64,000 nucleotides of DNA from Mesorhizobium sp. B2-7-1 (GCF_006440735.1 NZ_VFUA01000017.1:21968-85967), one strand, 5' to 3'. Positions 53,516 to 62,064 are shown, counted from the stretch's first letter. Numbers and translations: made by a program. The notes: generated by a model from the letters alone, not told the origin.

Positions 53516-53618
53516 AGAGCAATTCCAGGAAAAGTGTGAGCGGTTTTCCGTCCGGAATTGCGTCAAAACAAAGAGATAGAGCGGTTCGCCGTTTCCGTGA
53601 AACGGTGAAACGCTCTAG
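53516..53618. repeat. Interspersed repeat, family A copy 2
   Basis: AGAGCAATTCCAGGAAAAGTG ... AACGGTGAAACGCTCTAG, the same unit as 46071-46174. It lies in the divergent gap between the acetyltransferase and DUF2214 genes. Confidence 0.85.
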
Positions 53619-53770
53619 CAAACCAGCGCGCTCGATCAAGGGCCAGGACAATGCGGTGGCTCTTCCAGCCATAACGGCCATGGCACGGCTGCATCGCTAT
53701 GGGCTTTTCGCCTGGCGATGCTAGTTTGCGCGAAGCCGACCCGGAAACGCAATTCGACCGGAGAAGAATC

Positions 53771-54226
53771 ATGGACACCACCGACCTTCTGCTGGCCATC
53801 ATCCATCACCTGCTGGTATTCTCGCTGGCCGGCATCATCGGTGCCGAATTCGTGCTGGTGCGCGGCGATCTGGGCGCGGCGACGCTGAAGCGCCTTGCCG
53901 GCATCGACCGCCACTACGGCGTCATCGCCGCGCTGATCGTCATCGTCGGCGTCTGCCGGGTGTTCTTCGGTCTGAAAGGCTGGGAATTCTACGTCTACAA
54001 TTGGGTGTTCTGGGCAAAGATGGCGGCCTTCGCCATCGTCGGCCTGCTGTCGATCGTGCCCACCATGCGCTTTCTCTCCTGGAACAGGCAGGCGGGCGGC
54101 GACCCGTCTTTCGCGGTGTCGGCGGCTGAATTGGCTGCGGTGAAGAACTACGTCCGCGCCGAGGGCTTTGTCTTCCTGCTGATCCCCGTCTTCGCCGCGG
54201 CCATGGCGCGCGGCTACGGTTATTAG
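53771..54226 (+). CDS. DUF2214-family membrane protein
   Basis: A 151-aa protein with four predicted transmembrane helices: LLAIIHHLLVFSLAGIIGAEF, YGVIAALIVIVGVCRVFFG, WVFWAKMAAFAIVGLLSI and FVFLLIPVFAAAMARG. Conserved histidines IHH are near the N-terminus. The function of the family is not established. Its stop overlaps the convergent nth gene by 4 bp. Confidence 0.82.
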   Translation: MDTTDLLLAIIHHLLVFSLAGIIGAEFVLVRGDLGAATLKRLAGIDRHYGVIAALIVIVGVCRVFFGLKGWEFYVYNWVFWAKMAAFAIVGLLSIVPTMRFLSWNRQAGGDPSFAVSAAELAAVKNYVRAEGFVFLLIPVFAAAMARGYGY

Positions 54227-55041
54227 AACAGAAAAAACTCCTCGGCCGGAAACCTCTCGTCCAGCGGCGCGATCGGCACCAGCGGCGCCGGTATGTCGGT
54301 GGTCTTTTCCTTCGACTTGCAGATGTCGGCGATGACGCAGGCCGGGCAGTCGGGCTTGCGCGCCTTGCAGACGTAGCGGCCATGCAGGATCAGCCAGTGA
54401 TGCGCATGGCGCATGAATTCGGCCGGGATGACCTTGAGCAGCCCTTGTTCGACCTGTTCGGGCGTCTTGCCCGGCGCCAGCCCGATCCGGTTGCCGATGC
54501 GGAAGATATGGGTGTCGACCGCCATCGTATGCTGGCCGAAGGCGACGTTGAGCACGACATTGGCGGTCTTGCGCCCGACCCCCGGCAGCTTCACCAGCTC
54601 GTCGCGATCCTGCGGCACCTGGCCCGCATAGTCGTCGATCAACGCCTTCGACAGCGCGATCACGTTCTTGGCCTTGTTGCGCCACAGACCGATGGTGCGG
54701 ATATGATCGCCGACCTTGGCCTCGCCCAATGCCAGCATCTTTTGTGGCGTGTCGGCCGCCGCGAACAGCGCCTTGGTCGCCTTGTTGACGCCGGCATCGG
54801 TCGCCTGGGCAGACAGCACCACCGCGACCAGCAGGGTGAAGGCGTTGACATAGTCGAGCTCGCCTTTCGGCTCCGGCCGCTGCACGCAAAAGCGTCGGAA
54901 GATCTCATGCACCTCGGCCGAGGTGTAGAGCGAGCGCGAGGCAGCTTTTCGCGGCCGTCGACCAGGCGTCCGGCCGCCGCCCGCGACGGCGGATTGAGAC
55001 TTTTTGACAGCTACGGATTTTTTCGACTTGGGAAGCGCCAT
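54223..55041 (-). CDS. nth: Endonuclease III (DNA glycosylase/AP lyase)
   Basis: A 272-aa base-excision repair enzyme for oxidised pyrimidines. The helix-hairpin-helix LPGVGRKTANVV contains the catalytic lysine, VDTHIFR the catalytic aspartate, and C-X6-C-X2-C-X5-C (CKARKPDCPACVIADIC) the [4Fe-4S] cluster. There is a lysine/arginine-rich N-terminal extension of about 40 residues, common in alphaproteobacteria. Start MALPKSKKS is accepted. Confidence 0.96.
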   Translation of the reverse strand: MALPKSKKSVAVKKSQSAVAGGGRTPGRRPRKAASRSLYTSAEVHEIFRRFCVQRPEPKGELDYVNAFTLLVAVVLSAQATDAGVNKATKALFAAADTPQKMLALGEAKVGDHIRTIGLWRNKAKNVIALSKALIDDYAGQVPQDRDELVKLPGVGRKTANVVLNVAFGQHTMAVDTHIFRIGNRIGLAPGKTPEQVEQGLLKVIPAEFMRHAHHWLILHGRYVCKARKPDCPACVIADICKSKEKTTDIPAPLVPIAPLDERFPAEEFFLF

Positions 55042-55064
55042 ATCCCTTCCTATAATATCCCCTC

Positions 55065-55559
55065 ATGAGCGACACAAACGCCTCGTTCCAGGCCGACGAG
55101 CCATTTTTCCAGGCCTTGCTGACGCCGCACCGCTCGCTCGGCCGCACCGGCTTCCTGATCCTGATGGGAGCGCTTCTGTTCGGCTGGGCGGTGACGGGCG
55201 CCTTCTTCCTGGCGCATGGCGCCTGGCCGGTGTTCGGCTTCTTCGGCCTCGACGTGATCGCCGTCTACATTGCTTTCCGCGCCAATTACCGCGCCGCCCG
55301 CGCCCGCGAGGAAATCTCGGTGTCGCGCACCAGCCTCGACATCCGCAAGACGGCGCCGTCCGGCCGCTCGGAAAACCATCGCTTCAACCCGTTCTGGACG
55401 CGGTTTTCGATCGCCCGCCACAGTGAGATCGGCATCACCAAAATGGCGGTGGAAGCCCAGGGCAAGAGCGTGGCGATCGGCGGCTTCCTCAATCCCGACG
55501 ACCGCGAAAGCTTCGCCACCGCCTTTTCGCGCGCGCTGGCGACCGCCAAGACGCGCTGA
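55065..55559 (+). CDS. DUF2244-family membrane protein
   Basis: A 164-aa protein with two adjacent transmembrane helices (about residues 28-50 and 52-72) and a soluble C-terminal domain (ISVSRTSLDIRKTAPSGRSENHRFNPFWTR region). The pattern is typical of DUF2244, an alphaproteobacterial family of unknown function. It is divergent from nth across 23 bp. Its stop overlaps a repeat element. Confidence 0.88.
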   Translation: MSDTNASFQADEPFFQALLTPHRSLGRTGFLILMGALLFGWAVTGAFFLAHGAWPVFGFFGLDVIAVYIAFRANYRAARAREEISVSRTSLDIRKTAPSGRSENHRFNPFWTRFSIARHSEIGITKMAVEAQGKSVAIGGFLNPDDRESFATAFSRALATAKTR

Positions 55560-55627
55560 GCATGATCCCGAACCGAAGGTCCGCGTCAGCGAAAAGTGGA
55601 CACCGGTTTTCGGACAAGATCATGCTC
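55558..55627. repeat. Interspersed repeat, family B copy 1
   Basis: GAGCATGATC ... GATCATGCTC, perfect 10-bp terminal inverted repeats around CGAACCGAAGG, CCGCGTCAGCGAAAAGTGG and CCGGTTTTCGG. The same unit is at 63926-63996. This is a known style of small rhizobial intergenic element. Confidence 0.9.
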
Positions 55628-55644
55628 ACGGCAAAATAGCCGCA

Positions 55645-56463
55645 TCAGAACCGATACCGCAGCAGCCTGCCGACCTTGCGCATGGCAGGGATAAGCTTCC
55701 ACAGGCCAATGAACAAGCGCGCGGACCAGCCAAGGCGCGCCCCTTGCTGCGGCTTGTAGGACGGGATCTCGCCGATGAAGCGAAGTTTGGGCACCGCTCG
55801 CTCCAATTCGCGCGGATCCTCGATGGCCCAATGGACCTCGGCGCCCGTCGCCTTGATGGCCGGATTGAGGCGCATCAGCTTCAGGCCGAAACGGCTGTAG
55901 GCATCGAACATCAGCTCGCCCCCGGCAAGATGCGAGACAAGCCGCGCAAGCAGCAGCGGTCCCTCGTCGGCGGCGAGATACGGCGTCAGCCCCTCGGCCA
56001 CCACGATCGCAGGGCGATTGCGGGGCACCTCGGCCAGCCAATCCGGTTCGGTGACCGACGAAGCGACCAGATGGTAACGCTCCCTTGACGGATAGAGCCT
56101 GTGCCTGAGCTCGATGACATCAGGATAATCGACATCGAACCAGTCGACGCCTGGCAGCGGGTCGACGCGGAATATCCGCGTGTCCAGCCCGCATCCCAGA
56201 TGCAGCACGATCGCGTCCGGATATCTTGCAAGGAAATCCGCGACGCAGACGTCCAGCGTCTTCGCCCTGATTGCGAACCCCAGCCCGAGATTGCCGTCGA
56301 CCTTGAGCCTTGCGAAATCATAGTCGATCTTGCGCACCGCCTCGTCGGCGAAGCGATCCTGCAGCAGCGAATTGGGCAACCGGCTCTCCAGCGCCTTGCC
56401 GTAGAGCGTCATCAGCAAGGTTTCCCTTGCCCCGGTCAGATCAACCTTTTCGCCGGCCATCAT
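55645..56463 (-). CDS. Class I SAM-dependent methyltransferase (LCMT/PPM1-like)
   Basis: A 272-aa protein of the leucine carboxyl methyltransferase-like group. SAM-binding motif I is IVLHLGCGLDTRIFRV (about residues 93-108), followed by VDWFDVDYPDVIELR and IVVAEGLTPYLA. The bacterial group is best known for polyketide/O-methyltransferases, for instance tetracenomycin TcmP. Substrate unknown. The start uses one of two tandem ATGs after a GAGGAC site. Confidence 0.87.
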   Translation of the reverse strand: MMAGEKVDLTGARETLLMTLYGKALESRLPNSLLQDRFADEAVRKIDYDFARLKVDGNLGLGFAIRAKTLDVCVADFLARYPDAIVLHLGCGLDTRIFRVDPLPGVDWFDVDYPDVIELRHRLYPSRERYHLVASSVTEPDWLAEVPRNRPAIVVAEGLTPYLAADEGPLLLARLVSHLAGGELMFDAYSRFGLKLMRLNPAIKATGAEVHWAIEDPRELERAVPKLRFIGEIPSYKPQQGARLGWSARLFIGLWKLIPAMRKVGRLLRYRF

Positions 56464-56575
56464 TGTCCTCTTCGGCCCGAAGCTGACTCTATCTGGGTGT
56501 GGATGGCGGGAAGGCAAGTTTCGGGTGGTGGCAAAGCTCTGGAAGACCGATATTCGCGGTCAAGGAGATATTGCC

Positions 56576-57478
56576 ATGAACGCCCAGATGATCATGAATA
56601 CCCGCATGAAACCGACCGCGATCCTCCAGAACGACATCACGCCGGAAGGCAGCGACTATGACGTCGTGCGCCGCGCCATCGAGAAGATCAGCCTCGACTA
56701 TCGCGACCAGCCCTCGCTCGAGGTCCTGGCCGAGGAGGTCGGCGAGACGCCGACCGGCCTGCAGAAACTTTTCACCCGCTGGGCCGGCCTGTCGCCCAAG
56801 GCCTTCCTGCAGGCGGTGACGCTCGACCATGCGCGCAGGCTGCTCGATTCCGGCATGCCGCTCTTGGAGACCTCGTTCGAGCTCGGCATGTCCGGTCCCG
56901 GCCGGCTGCACGACCTCTTCGTCACCCATGAAGCGATGTCGCCCGGCGACTACAAGACCCGGGGCGCGGGTCTCACCATCCGCTACGGCTATCACATCTC
57001 GCCTTTCGGCATTGCGCTCATCATGGTCACCGACCGGGGTCTCGCGGGCCTCGCCTTCTGTGACGCCGGCGGCGAGCGGGCTGCCTTAGCCGACATGTCC
57101 GGCCGCTGGCCGAACGCCACTTACGTCGAGGACATGTCGGCGACCCAGTCTTACGCCGCGCGGGTCTTCGACCCGACGCAATGGCGCGCCGACCAGCCGC
57201 TGCGCGTGGTGATGATCGGCACCGATTTCCAGCTTCGCGTCTGGGAAGCCTTGCTGCGCATCCCGATGGGCAGGGCCTGCACCTATTCCTCGATCGCGGC
57301 AAGCATCGGCCATCCCAGCGCCAGCCGGGCCGTGGGCGCGGCGGTGGGCGCCAACCCGATGTCCTTCGTGGTGCCCTGCCATCGTGCTCTCGGCAAGTCC
57401 GGTGCGCTCACCGGCTACCACTGGGGTCTGACGCGCAAACGCGCCATCCTCGGCTGGGAAGCGGGGCAAGCGTCGTGA
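56576..57478 (+). CDS. Ada-like regulator/O6-alkylguanine-DNA methyltransferase
   Basis: A 300-aa protein with an AraC-type helix-turn-helix half (about residues 35-115: LEVLAEEVGETPTGLQKLFTRWAGLSPKAF) and a C-terminal methyltransferase with the active-site PCHR (FVVPCHRALGKSG). It repairs O6-alkylguanine by transferring the alkyl group to cysteine. The N-terminal zinc/phosphotriester domain of Ada is absent, so it is the short Ada type. ATG at 56576 has AAGGAG upstream. Confidence 0.92.
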   Translation: MNAQMIMNTRMKPTAILQNDITPEGSDYDVVRRAIEKISLDYRDQPSLEVLAEEVGETPTGLQKLFTRWAGLSPKAFLQAVTLDHARRLLDSGMPLLETSFELGMSGPGRLHDLFVTHEAMSPGDYKTRGAGLTIRYGYHISPFGIALIMVTDRGLAGLAFCDAGGERAALADMSGRWPNATYVEDMSATQSYAARVFDPTQWRADQPLRVVMIGTDFQLRVWEALLRIPMGRACTYSSIAASIGHPSASRAVGAAVGANPMSFVVPCHRALGKSGALTGYHWGLTRKRAILGWEAGQAS

Positions 57479-57569
57479 AACATCGATTTTTTGGCATCTC
57501 ATTGCGGAAAACCGTGTATTGAAATATAAATCGGTACAGTTCAAATAAACATATTGTCTTGCCCACGAA

Positions 57570-58100
57570 ATGCAACCGGCGACAACCTCAGGTTATCGCC
57601 GGTTTTCTTTGAAGTTGCTTTCCGTCGTTATTTCACTTAACGCTAAATTAACCACGATAAAGCTGGCCGCCTGCGCCGGCCAGACAGCATCGGCGGCCCC
57701 CACCGGAAATGTGCTGTTCAACGGTACGATCACCGCGACCTGCACGGTCACGATCAACTCTAACGGCACGATGACCGTCAGCAGCAACCTTCAGTCGCTG
57801 AGCTCGCACAATGCCGGCGGCTCGGCCGGCAGCGCCCAGGTCGATACCACGGGCGGGGTATCGCTCAGCGTCGACCCGGTGACCACGACGTCCGTGCCGG
57901 CCTCGGACACGACGGCGACGACATGGACTCCGACCTTCGCCACTTCCGGCGCCCAGACGGTCGCGGAAACCGGCACTGCGACCGCGCTGACGGTGCCGGG
58001 CACATCGACGGTCGCGATCAATCTTGCCGGCACCACGAGCGGCATAAACCGCTTCTCCGCCGGCAACTACCAGGCAACGGTGACGCTGCGCTGCGAATAG
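57570..58100 (+). CDS. Secreted beta-rich protein A (pilin-like, DUF4402/spore-coat-U-like)
   Basis: The mature region, from about APTGNVLFNGTITATCTV, is threonine/serine/glycine-rich with few charges, two cysteines (CTV, and RCE at the end) and a beta-sandwich-like pattern, ending INRFSAGNYQATVTLRCE. It shares this ending with the protein at 59032-59513 (AGNYQAQVTVRCE). A signal peptide is probable: the hydrophobic stretch KLLSVVISLNAKL with cleavage near ASA-AP. The ATG at 57570 falls in a hairpin, and TTG at 57609 or 57615 is an alternative start. It is likely a structural surface or pilus-like subunit; this is inference from pattern. Confidence 0.55.
   Translation: MQPATTSGYRRFSLKLLSVVISLNAKLTTIKLAACAGQTASAAPTGNVLFNGTITATCTVTINSNGTMTVSSNLQSLSSHNAGGSAGSAQVDTTGGVSLSVDPVTTTSVPASDTTATTWTPTFATSGAQTVAETGTATALTVPGTSTVAINLAGTTSGINRFSAGNYQATVTLRCE
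57574..57610 (+). terminator. Hairpin with T-run after the Ada-like gene
   Basis: AACCGGCGA...TCGCCGGTT with inner AACC/GGTT forms a 13-bp stem with one mismatch, loop TCA, followed by TTCTTT. It has the form of an intrinsic terminator. It lies downstream of an AT-rich promoter-like stretch (about 57520-57560) and overlaps the possible ATG of protein A, so it could also attenuate that gene. Confidence 0.65.
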
Positions 58101-58123
58101 CCTTCTCGCGAAAGGAGCGGTCC

Positions 58124-58516
58124 GTGAGAACGATTGCAATTCTGGCGGCGGGCCTGACCGCCGTGCTGTCTCCCATCGCCGCGACCAGCCAGTCGATGAC
58201 GCCGATGCGGGGCGAGATGCGATCCTTCACGGATGCCTTCGCCGTTCGTGTGTCCCCGGGCAACCCGTACAACCAGCGCATACGTGTCGAGGTTCATGTC
58301 TATGACCAGGATTTCCAGCCGGTCGACGCCCGGATCACGCCAAGCGCCTTTCTTCTGGCCGGCCAGGCATCGCGTCCGGTCCTGGTGGTCGTCCCGTTCG
58401 ACGGCGCAAACGAGCGTAAAGTGCGTATCTGTACCGAGAGTATCCCCTTTCCAAGCGAACAGACCCAGATAAGGGCACAGATATGCGGAAAGTTCTTCGG
58501 GCATCGCAGGTTCTGA
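58124..58516 (+). CDS. Short periplasmic chaperone-like protein
   Basis: A 130-aa protein with a signal peptide (VRTIAILAAGLTAVLSPIAA, cleavage near TSQ-S) and an immunoglobulin-like domain: FAVRVSPGNPYNQRIRVEVHVYDQDFQPV, ITPSAFLLAGQASRPVLVVVPFDG, KVRICTESIP. The pattern is that of the N-terminal domain of a PapD-type pilus chaperone, but without the second domain. GTG start after AAAGGAG. It overlaps the next ORF by 34 bp. It could assist export or folding of the flanking secreted proteins. Function inferred. Confidence 0.6.
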   Translation: MRTIAILAAGLTAVLSPIAATSQSMTPMRGEMRSFTDAFAVRVSPGNPYNQRIRVEVHVYDQDFQPVDARITPSAFLLAGQASRPVLVVVPFDGANERKVRICTESIPFPSEQTQIRAQICGKFFGHRRF

Positions 58517-59035
58517 CCTTGTCCCTGCTGCCCGTCCTGGCTGTCGTAAGCCAGGGGCTTGCCGAGGATATCCTGAACCTGAACCTGAACCTGAACCAGA
58601 ACCAGACCGGTTTCAGCCTGCCCGGCGTCAGCCTGCCCCAGGGCCAGGATGAGGTTCATGCCAGCGACGCACGACCTGCCGCTCGGCCGTTTCCGGCAGC
58701 GGCGCCTATCTCGACCTTGGTGTCATCCGCGGCAACAACTCGAGCAGCCAGGCCAACAGCGACATCGCCACATACGGCCGCGTCGTGATCCAGATTGGGC
58801 GGACGCCGAAACGCGTCGATTGCAGCCGCCTCTACGAGCTGGAGGTCGAGCGCCTGCAGCTGGAATTGAAGCTCCTCAAAATGGGCCTCGGCACCGATGG
58901 CCAGACGACGGGGAGCACGACGAACATCCCTGCCACGGGAGTCACTGCTTCCGCAGCGGCTCCCGCAGCTCGCTCGGTGCCGTCGGCGGGATGGGCCAAT
59001 GAAGGCTGGAGCATCGGAGGCACGACCGGCAGTGA
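58483..59035 (+). pseudogene. Envelope protein C with frameshift near 58669
   Basis: Begins MRKVLRASQVLTLSLLPVLAVVSQGLA, a clear signal peptide, then a low-complexity NLNLNLNQNQ tract and SLPGVSLPQGQDEVHASD. At this point the frame breaks. Restoring one G (GAC-GGC-ACG) gives SDGTTCRSAVSGSGAYLDLG then YGRVVIQIGRTPKRVDC and a helical ELEVERLQLELKLLKMGL segment, a coherent protein. In the sequence as given the first frame stops at 58788 and the second frame runs on into the next gene. The 3' end is uncertain; TGA at 59033-59035 or a fusion to protein D are both possible. Confidence 0.5.
58572..58607 (+). repeat. Hexamer tandem repeat (CCTGAA)n
   Basis: Four exact CCTGAA units followed by CCAGAA and CCAGAC inside protein C, encoding alternating leucine/asparagine and glutamine/asparagine. 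Unit gain or loss would change length in frame. Confidence 0.8.
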
Positions 59036-59513
59036 AAGAAAAAGAAGCGGAAATAGTCGAGCGCCGTTGGCGATAGCAGCGCTTGCCTGCCTCTGCCTCC
59101 CGGCACAGGCGGCGATCATCGGCACCTGCACGGTCATCATCGGTGCCTCGGGGACGATGAAATTGAACCCCTCCATCAACATCTTCGGCTCCAAGCAGGC
59201 CGACGGGTCGAGCGCCGGCGCCACCATCACCGCGAACTCGACGCTGTGTTCGATCCTAAACCTGCTGGACTGCTACACCGTCTCCGCGCCGGCGCCGGTC
59301 GCCTTCACGTCCGCGCCGAGCGGCGGCGACACCAATGTCACCTTCGCCTCCGTCTTCCGCCTCGATGGCTCGGGGCTGGATGTTTCCGGTAGCTCGCCGC
59401 AAAAGCTGAACAACGGCACCCACACCATGCAGGTCGATCTGACCGCCACGAAGTCTCCAGGCATCTTCCCGGCCGGCAATTACCAGGCCCAGGTCACCGT
59501 CCGTTGCGAATGA
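59032..59513 (+). pseudogene. Secreted beta-rich protein D, paralogue of protein A, with frame lesion near 59036-59044
   Basis: The body of the protein (IIGTCTVIIGASGTMKLNPS to AGNYQAQVTVRCE) is a cysteine-containing secreted protein like protein A. It reads in the frame ending at 59513 but has no in-frame start next to its signal peptide. GTG at 59032 is one base out of frame. Adding one A to the run GAAAGAAAAAGAAG gives a perfect signal peptide: VKEKRSGNSRAPLAIAALAC then LCLPAQA-A. As given, the coding frame is continuous with protein C from 58785. Either the gene is broken or the base sequence has an error. Confidence 0.5.
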
Positions 59514-59701
59514 TGCTGTGGGCCAGACGGCGCGGACAGCGACATGATCTGGCAACCGGCGGGCTTTGCGGCTAGCTTCGCGCCCAGCCCGCAATTACAG
59601 GATAAAGCGCTTCGCGTATTTCGCTGGAATTGCGCAAAAGCAGATCTTGGAGCAGGTTCGCCTTTCAGCGCAGGCTGACCGCTTCAGCGGGAGGCAGTTT
59701 T

Positions 59702-60607
59702 TTGATTATCGTTGTCGGCTCGATCAACCTCGACCTCATCGCCAATGTCGACCGCTTGCCGGAACCCGGCGAGACGGTGCGCGGCTCCGGCTTCGCCACC
59801 GCGCCCGGCGGCAAGGGCGCCAACCAGGCACTGGCCGCGACGCGCGCCGGCGCGCCGGTGCGCATGGTGGGTGCCGTCGGCAAGGATAGTTTTGCCGCCG
59901 AAGCGCTCGCCCTTCTCAAAGCCGGCAATGTCGATCTCTCCGGTGTCGGTCAGAGCTTTGCCTCCACCGGCACGGCCTTGATCCTGGTCGGCGCTGATGG
60001 AGAAAACGTCATCGCCGTCGTGCCGGGCGCCAATGATTCGGTGGTGCCGGGCGATGTCGCCAAGGCCTTCCTCAAAAAGGGCGATGTGGTGCTCTTGCAG
60101 CATGAGATCCCGCTGCAGACCGTCGAGGCGACGCTCGACGCGGCGCGCGCGGCGGGCGCCGTCAGCGTGCTCAACACCGCCCCCTTCCGTACCGAGGCCG
60201 CCGGCTTCGTCGGCAAGGCCGACTATGCCGTCGCCAACGAAACCGAGTTCGATCTCTATGGCGAGGCGGTGGCGCTTTCGGGGCGCGACCGCCCTGCTCG
60301 CATGCGCGACTACGCCCAAAAGACAGGCCGCGCCATCGTCGTCACGCTGGGTGGCGACGGCGTGCTTGCCGCCACGCCGGACGATTTCCTCACCGTTCCC
60401 GCGCTGAAGATCACGCCGGTCGACACGGTCGGCGCCGGCGACACCTTCTGCGGCTATTTCGGCGCCGGCCTGTCGTCCGGCCTGTCGCTTCGCGATGCGC
60501 TCACCCGCGCCGCCGCGGCCGGGTCGCTTGCCTGCCTGAAGCCCGGCGCGCAGCCGGCCATTCCGGTGGCAAAGGATGTCGACGCAGCCCTGGCGGCGGC
60601 ACGGTAG
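59702..60607 (+). CDS. rbsK: Ribokinase
   Basis: A 301-aa PfkB-family sugar kinase that phosphorylates D-ribose to ribose-5-phosphate. Signatures: GSINLDLIANVDRLPEPGETV, GGKGANQALAA (residues about 38-48) and the catalytic DTVGAGDTFCGYFG near 250. The TTG start after GGGAGG is chosen because the protein then begins IIVVGSINLD, as in the family. It is followed 5 bp later by an amidase gene; a nucleoside hydrolase, which would yield ribose, is 2.3 kb away. Confidence 0.93.
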   Translation: MIIVVGSINLDLIANVDRLPEPGETVRGSGFATAPGGKGANQALAATRAGAPVRMVGAVGKDSFAAEALALLKAGNVDLSGVGQSFASTGTALILVGADGENVIAVVPGANDSVVPGDVAKAFLKKGDVVLLQHEIPLQTVEATLDAARAAGAVSVLNTAPFRTEAAGFVGKADYAVANETEFDLYGEAVALSGRDRPARMRDYAQKTGRAIVVTLGGDGVLAATPDDFLTVPALKITPVDTVGAGDTFCGYFGAGLSSGLSLRDALTRAAAAGSLACLKPGAQPAIPVAKDVDAALAAAR

Positions 60608-60612
60608 CGGCC

Positions 60613-62064
60613 ATGCGCCCCGTCACCAAACATGCCGTGCCGCAGGCCGGCGACATCTGCCGCCTCTCCGCCGTCGAGCTCGCCGACAGGATCAGACGTC
60701 GACAGCTGTCGGTGCATGAAGTCGTCAGCGCTTTCCTCGACCGCATCGAAGCGGTGAACCCGCTGGTCAATGCCATCGTTTCGCTGCGCGAGCGCGCCGA
60801 TATCCTGGCCGAGGCCGAGAGCGCCGATGCGCATCTGGCGCAAGGCGGCGAGGCCGGATCGCTGTTCGGGCTGCCGATCGCCATCAAGGACCTTGCCCTG
60901 ACCAAGGGGCTCAGAACCACCTTCGGCTCACCGATCTTCGCCGATTTCATTCCCGACGAGGACGAATTCTTCGTCGAACGCATCCGCAGGGCCGGCGCCA
61001 TCATCATCGGCAAGACCAATGTCCCGGAATTCGGCCTGGGCTCCAACACCTACAATCCGGTCTTCGGGCCGACGCTCAACGCCTTCGATCCGGCGCTGAC
61101 CGCCGGCGGCTCGAGCGGCGGCGCGGCCGTGGCGCTGGCGCTCGACATGGTGCCGGTCGCCGACGGCAGCGACTTCGGCGGCTCGCTGCGCAATCCGGCC
61201 GCCTATAACAACGTCTTCGGCTTCCGTCCCTCGCAGGGCCTTGTGCCTGCCGGCCCGGCTTTCGAGGTCTTCCATTCCCAGATGGGCGTCGAGGGACCGA
61301 TGGGCCGCAATGTGCGCGATGTCGCGCTGCTGCTCGACGAACAGGCCGGCTATCACCCGCGCGCGCCGCTGTCGCATGCCAGCGAGGGGTCGTTCCTCGA
61401 CGGCTTGGGGACGAAAGCGTCCGGCGGCCGCATCGCCTGGCTGGGCGATCTCGGCGGCCACCTGCCGACGGAACCGGGCGTGCTCGACCTTTGCGAGGGC
61501 GCCCTCGCCCGCTTCGCGGACGCCTCGTTCCACAGCGAGAAGCTGGCGCCGGATGTCGATTTCGAGGCGCTGTGGCAGGCTTTCGTCACCTTGCGCCAGG
61601 CGAGCAGCGGCTGCGGGTTGAAGGCGCATTACGACGATCCGGCAAAACGCAAGCTTCTGAAACCCGAGGCGATCTGGGAAGTGGAGCAGGCGATGCGCCT
61701 GACCGCGCCGCAGATCCATGCCGCCAGCGTCCGGCGCACCTCGTGGCACCGAACGCTGCTTTCGTTGTTCGAGCGCTTCGACCTCATCGCCCTGCCCACC
61801 GCCCAGGTCTTTCCCTTCGACGCGACCACCCACTGGCCGCGCGAGGTCGCGGGGCGGACCATGGACAGTTATCACCGCTGGATGCAGGTCTCCGCCTTTG
61901 CCACGCTCGGCGGCTGCCCGGCACTCAACGTGCCGGCCGGCTTCGACGACAAGGGCCGGCCCATGGGCATGCAGCTGATCGGCCGCCCGCGCGGCGATCT
62001 CGCCGTTCTCAAAGCCGGCGCCGCCTATGAGGCGACGCTGCCATGGCCGGCCGGCGCATGCTGA
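60613..62064 (+). CDS. Amidase (amidase-signature family)
   Basis: A 483-aa enzyme with the triad: lysine in LPIAIKDLALTKG (about residue 93), TAGGSSGGAAVALA serine stretch, and the nucleophile serine in DFGGSLRNPA. The glutamate/glycine spacing is that of GatA/AtzF-type amidases. The subunit is not next to GatB/C, so it is a free-standing amidase. Substrate unknown. It probably forms an operon with ribokinase and the LysE exporter. Confidence 0.9.
   Translation: MRPVTKHAVPQAGDICRLSAVELADRIRRRQLSVHEVVSAFLDRIEAVNPLVNAIVSLRERADILAEAESADAHLAQGGEAGSLFGLPIAIKDLALTKGLRTTFGSPIFADFIPDEDEFFVERIRRAGAIIIGKTNVPEFGLGSNTYNPVFGPTLNAFDPALTAGGSSGGAAVALALDMVPVADGSDFGGSLRNPAAYNNVFGFRPSQGLVPAGPAFEVFHSQMGVEGPMGRNVRDVALLLDEQAGYHPRAPLSHASEGSFLDGLGTKASGGRIAWLGDLGGHLPTEPGVLDLCEGALARFADASFHSEKLAPDVDFEALWQAFVTLRQASSGCGLKAHYDDPAKRKLLKPEAIWEVEQAMRLTAPQIHAASVRRTSWHRTLLSLFERFDLIALPTAQVFPFDATTHWPREVAGRTMDSYHRWMQVSAFATLGGCPALNVPAGFDDKGRPMGMQLIGRPRGDLAVLKAGAAYEATLPWPAGAC

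Noticed and set aside
59600..59665. Possible third interspersed repeat (TTCGCTGGAATTGCGCAAAAGC)
   Set aside because: It resembles family A in part (GGAATTGCG) but lacks matching ends, so it is not supported as a repeat copy.
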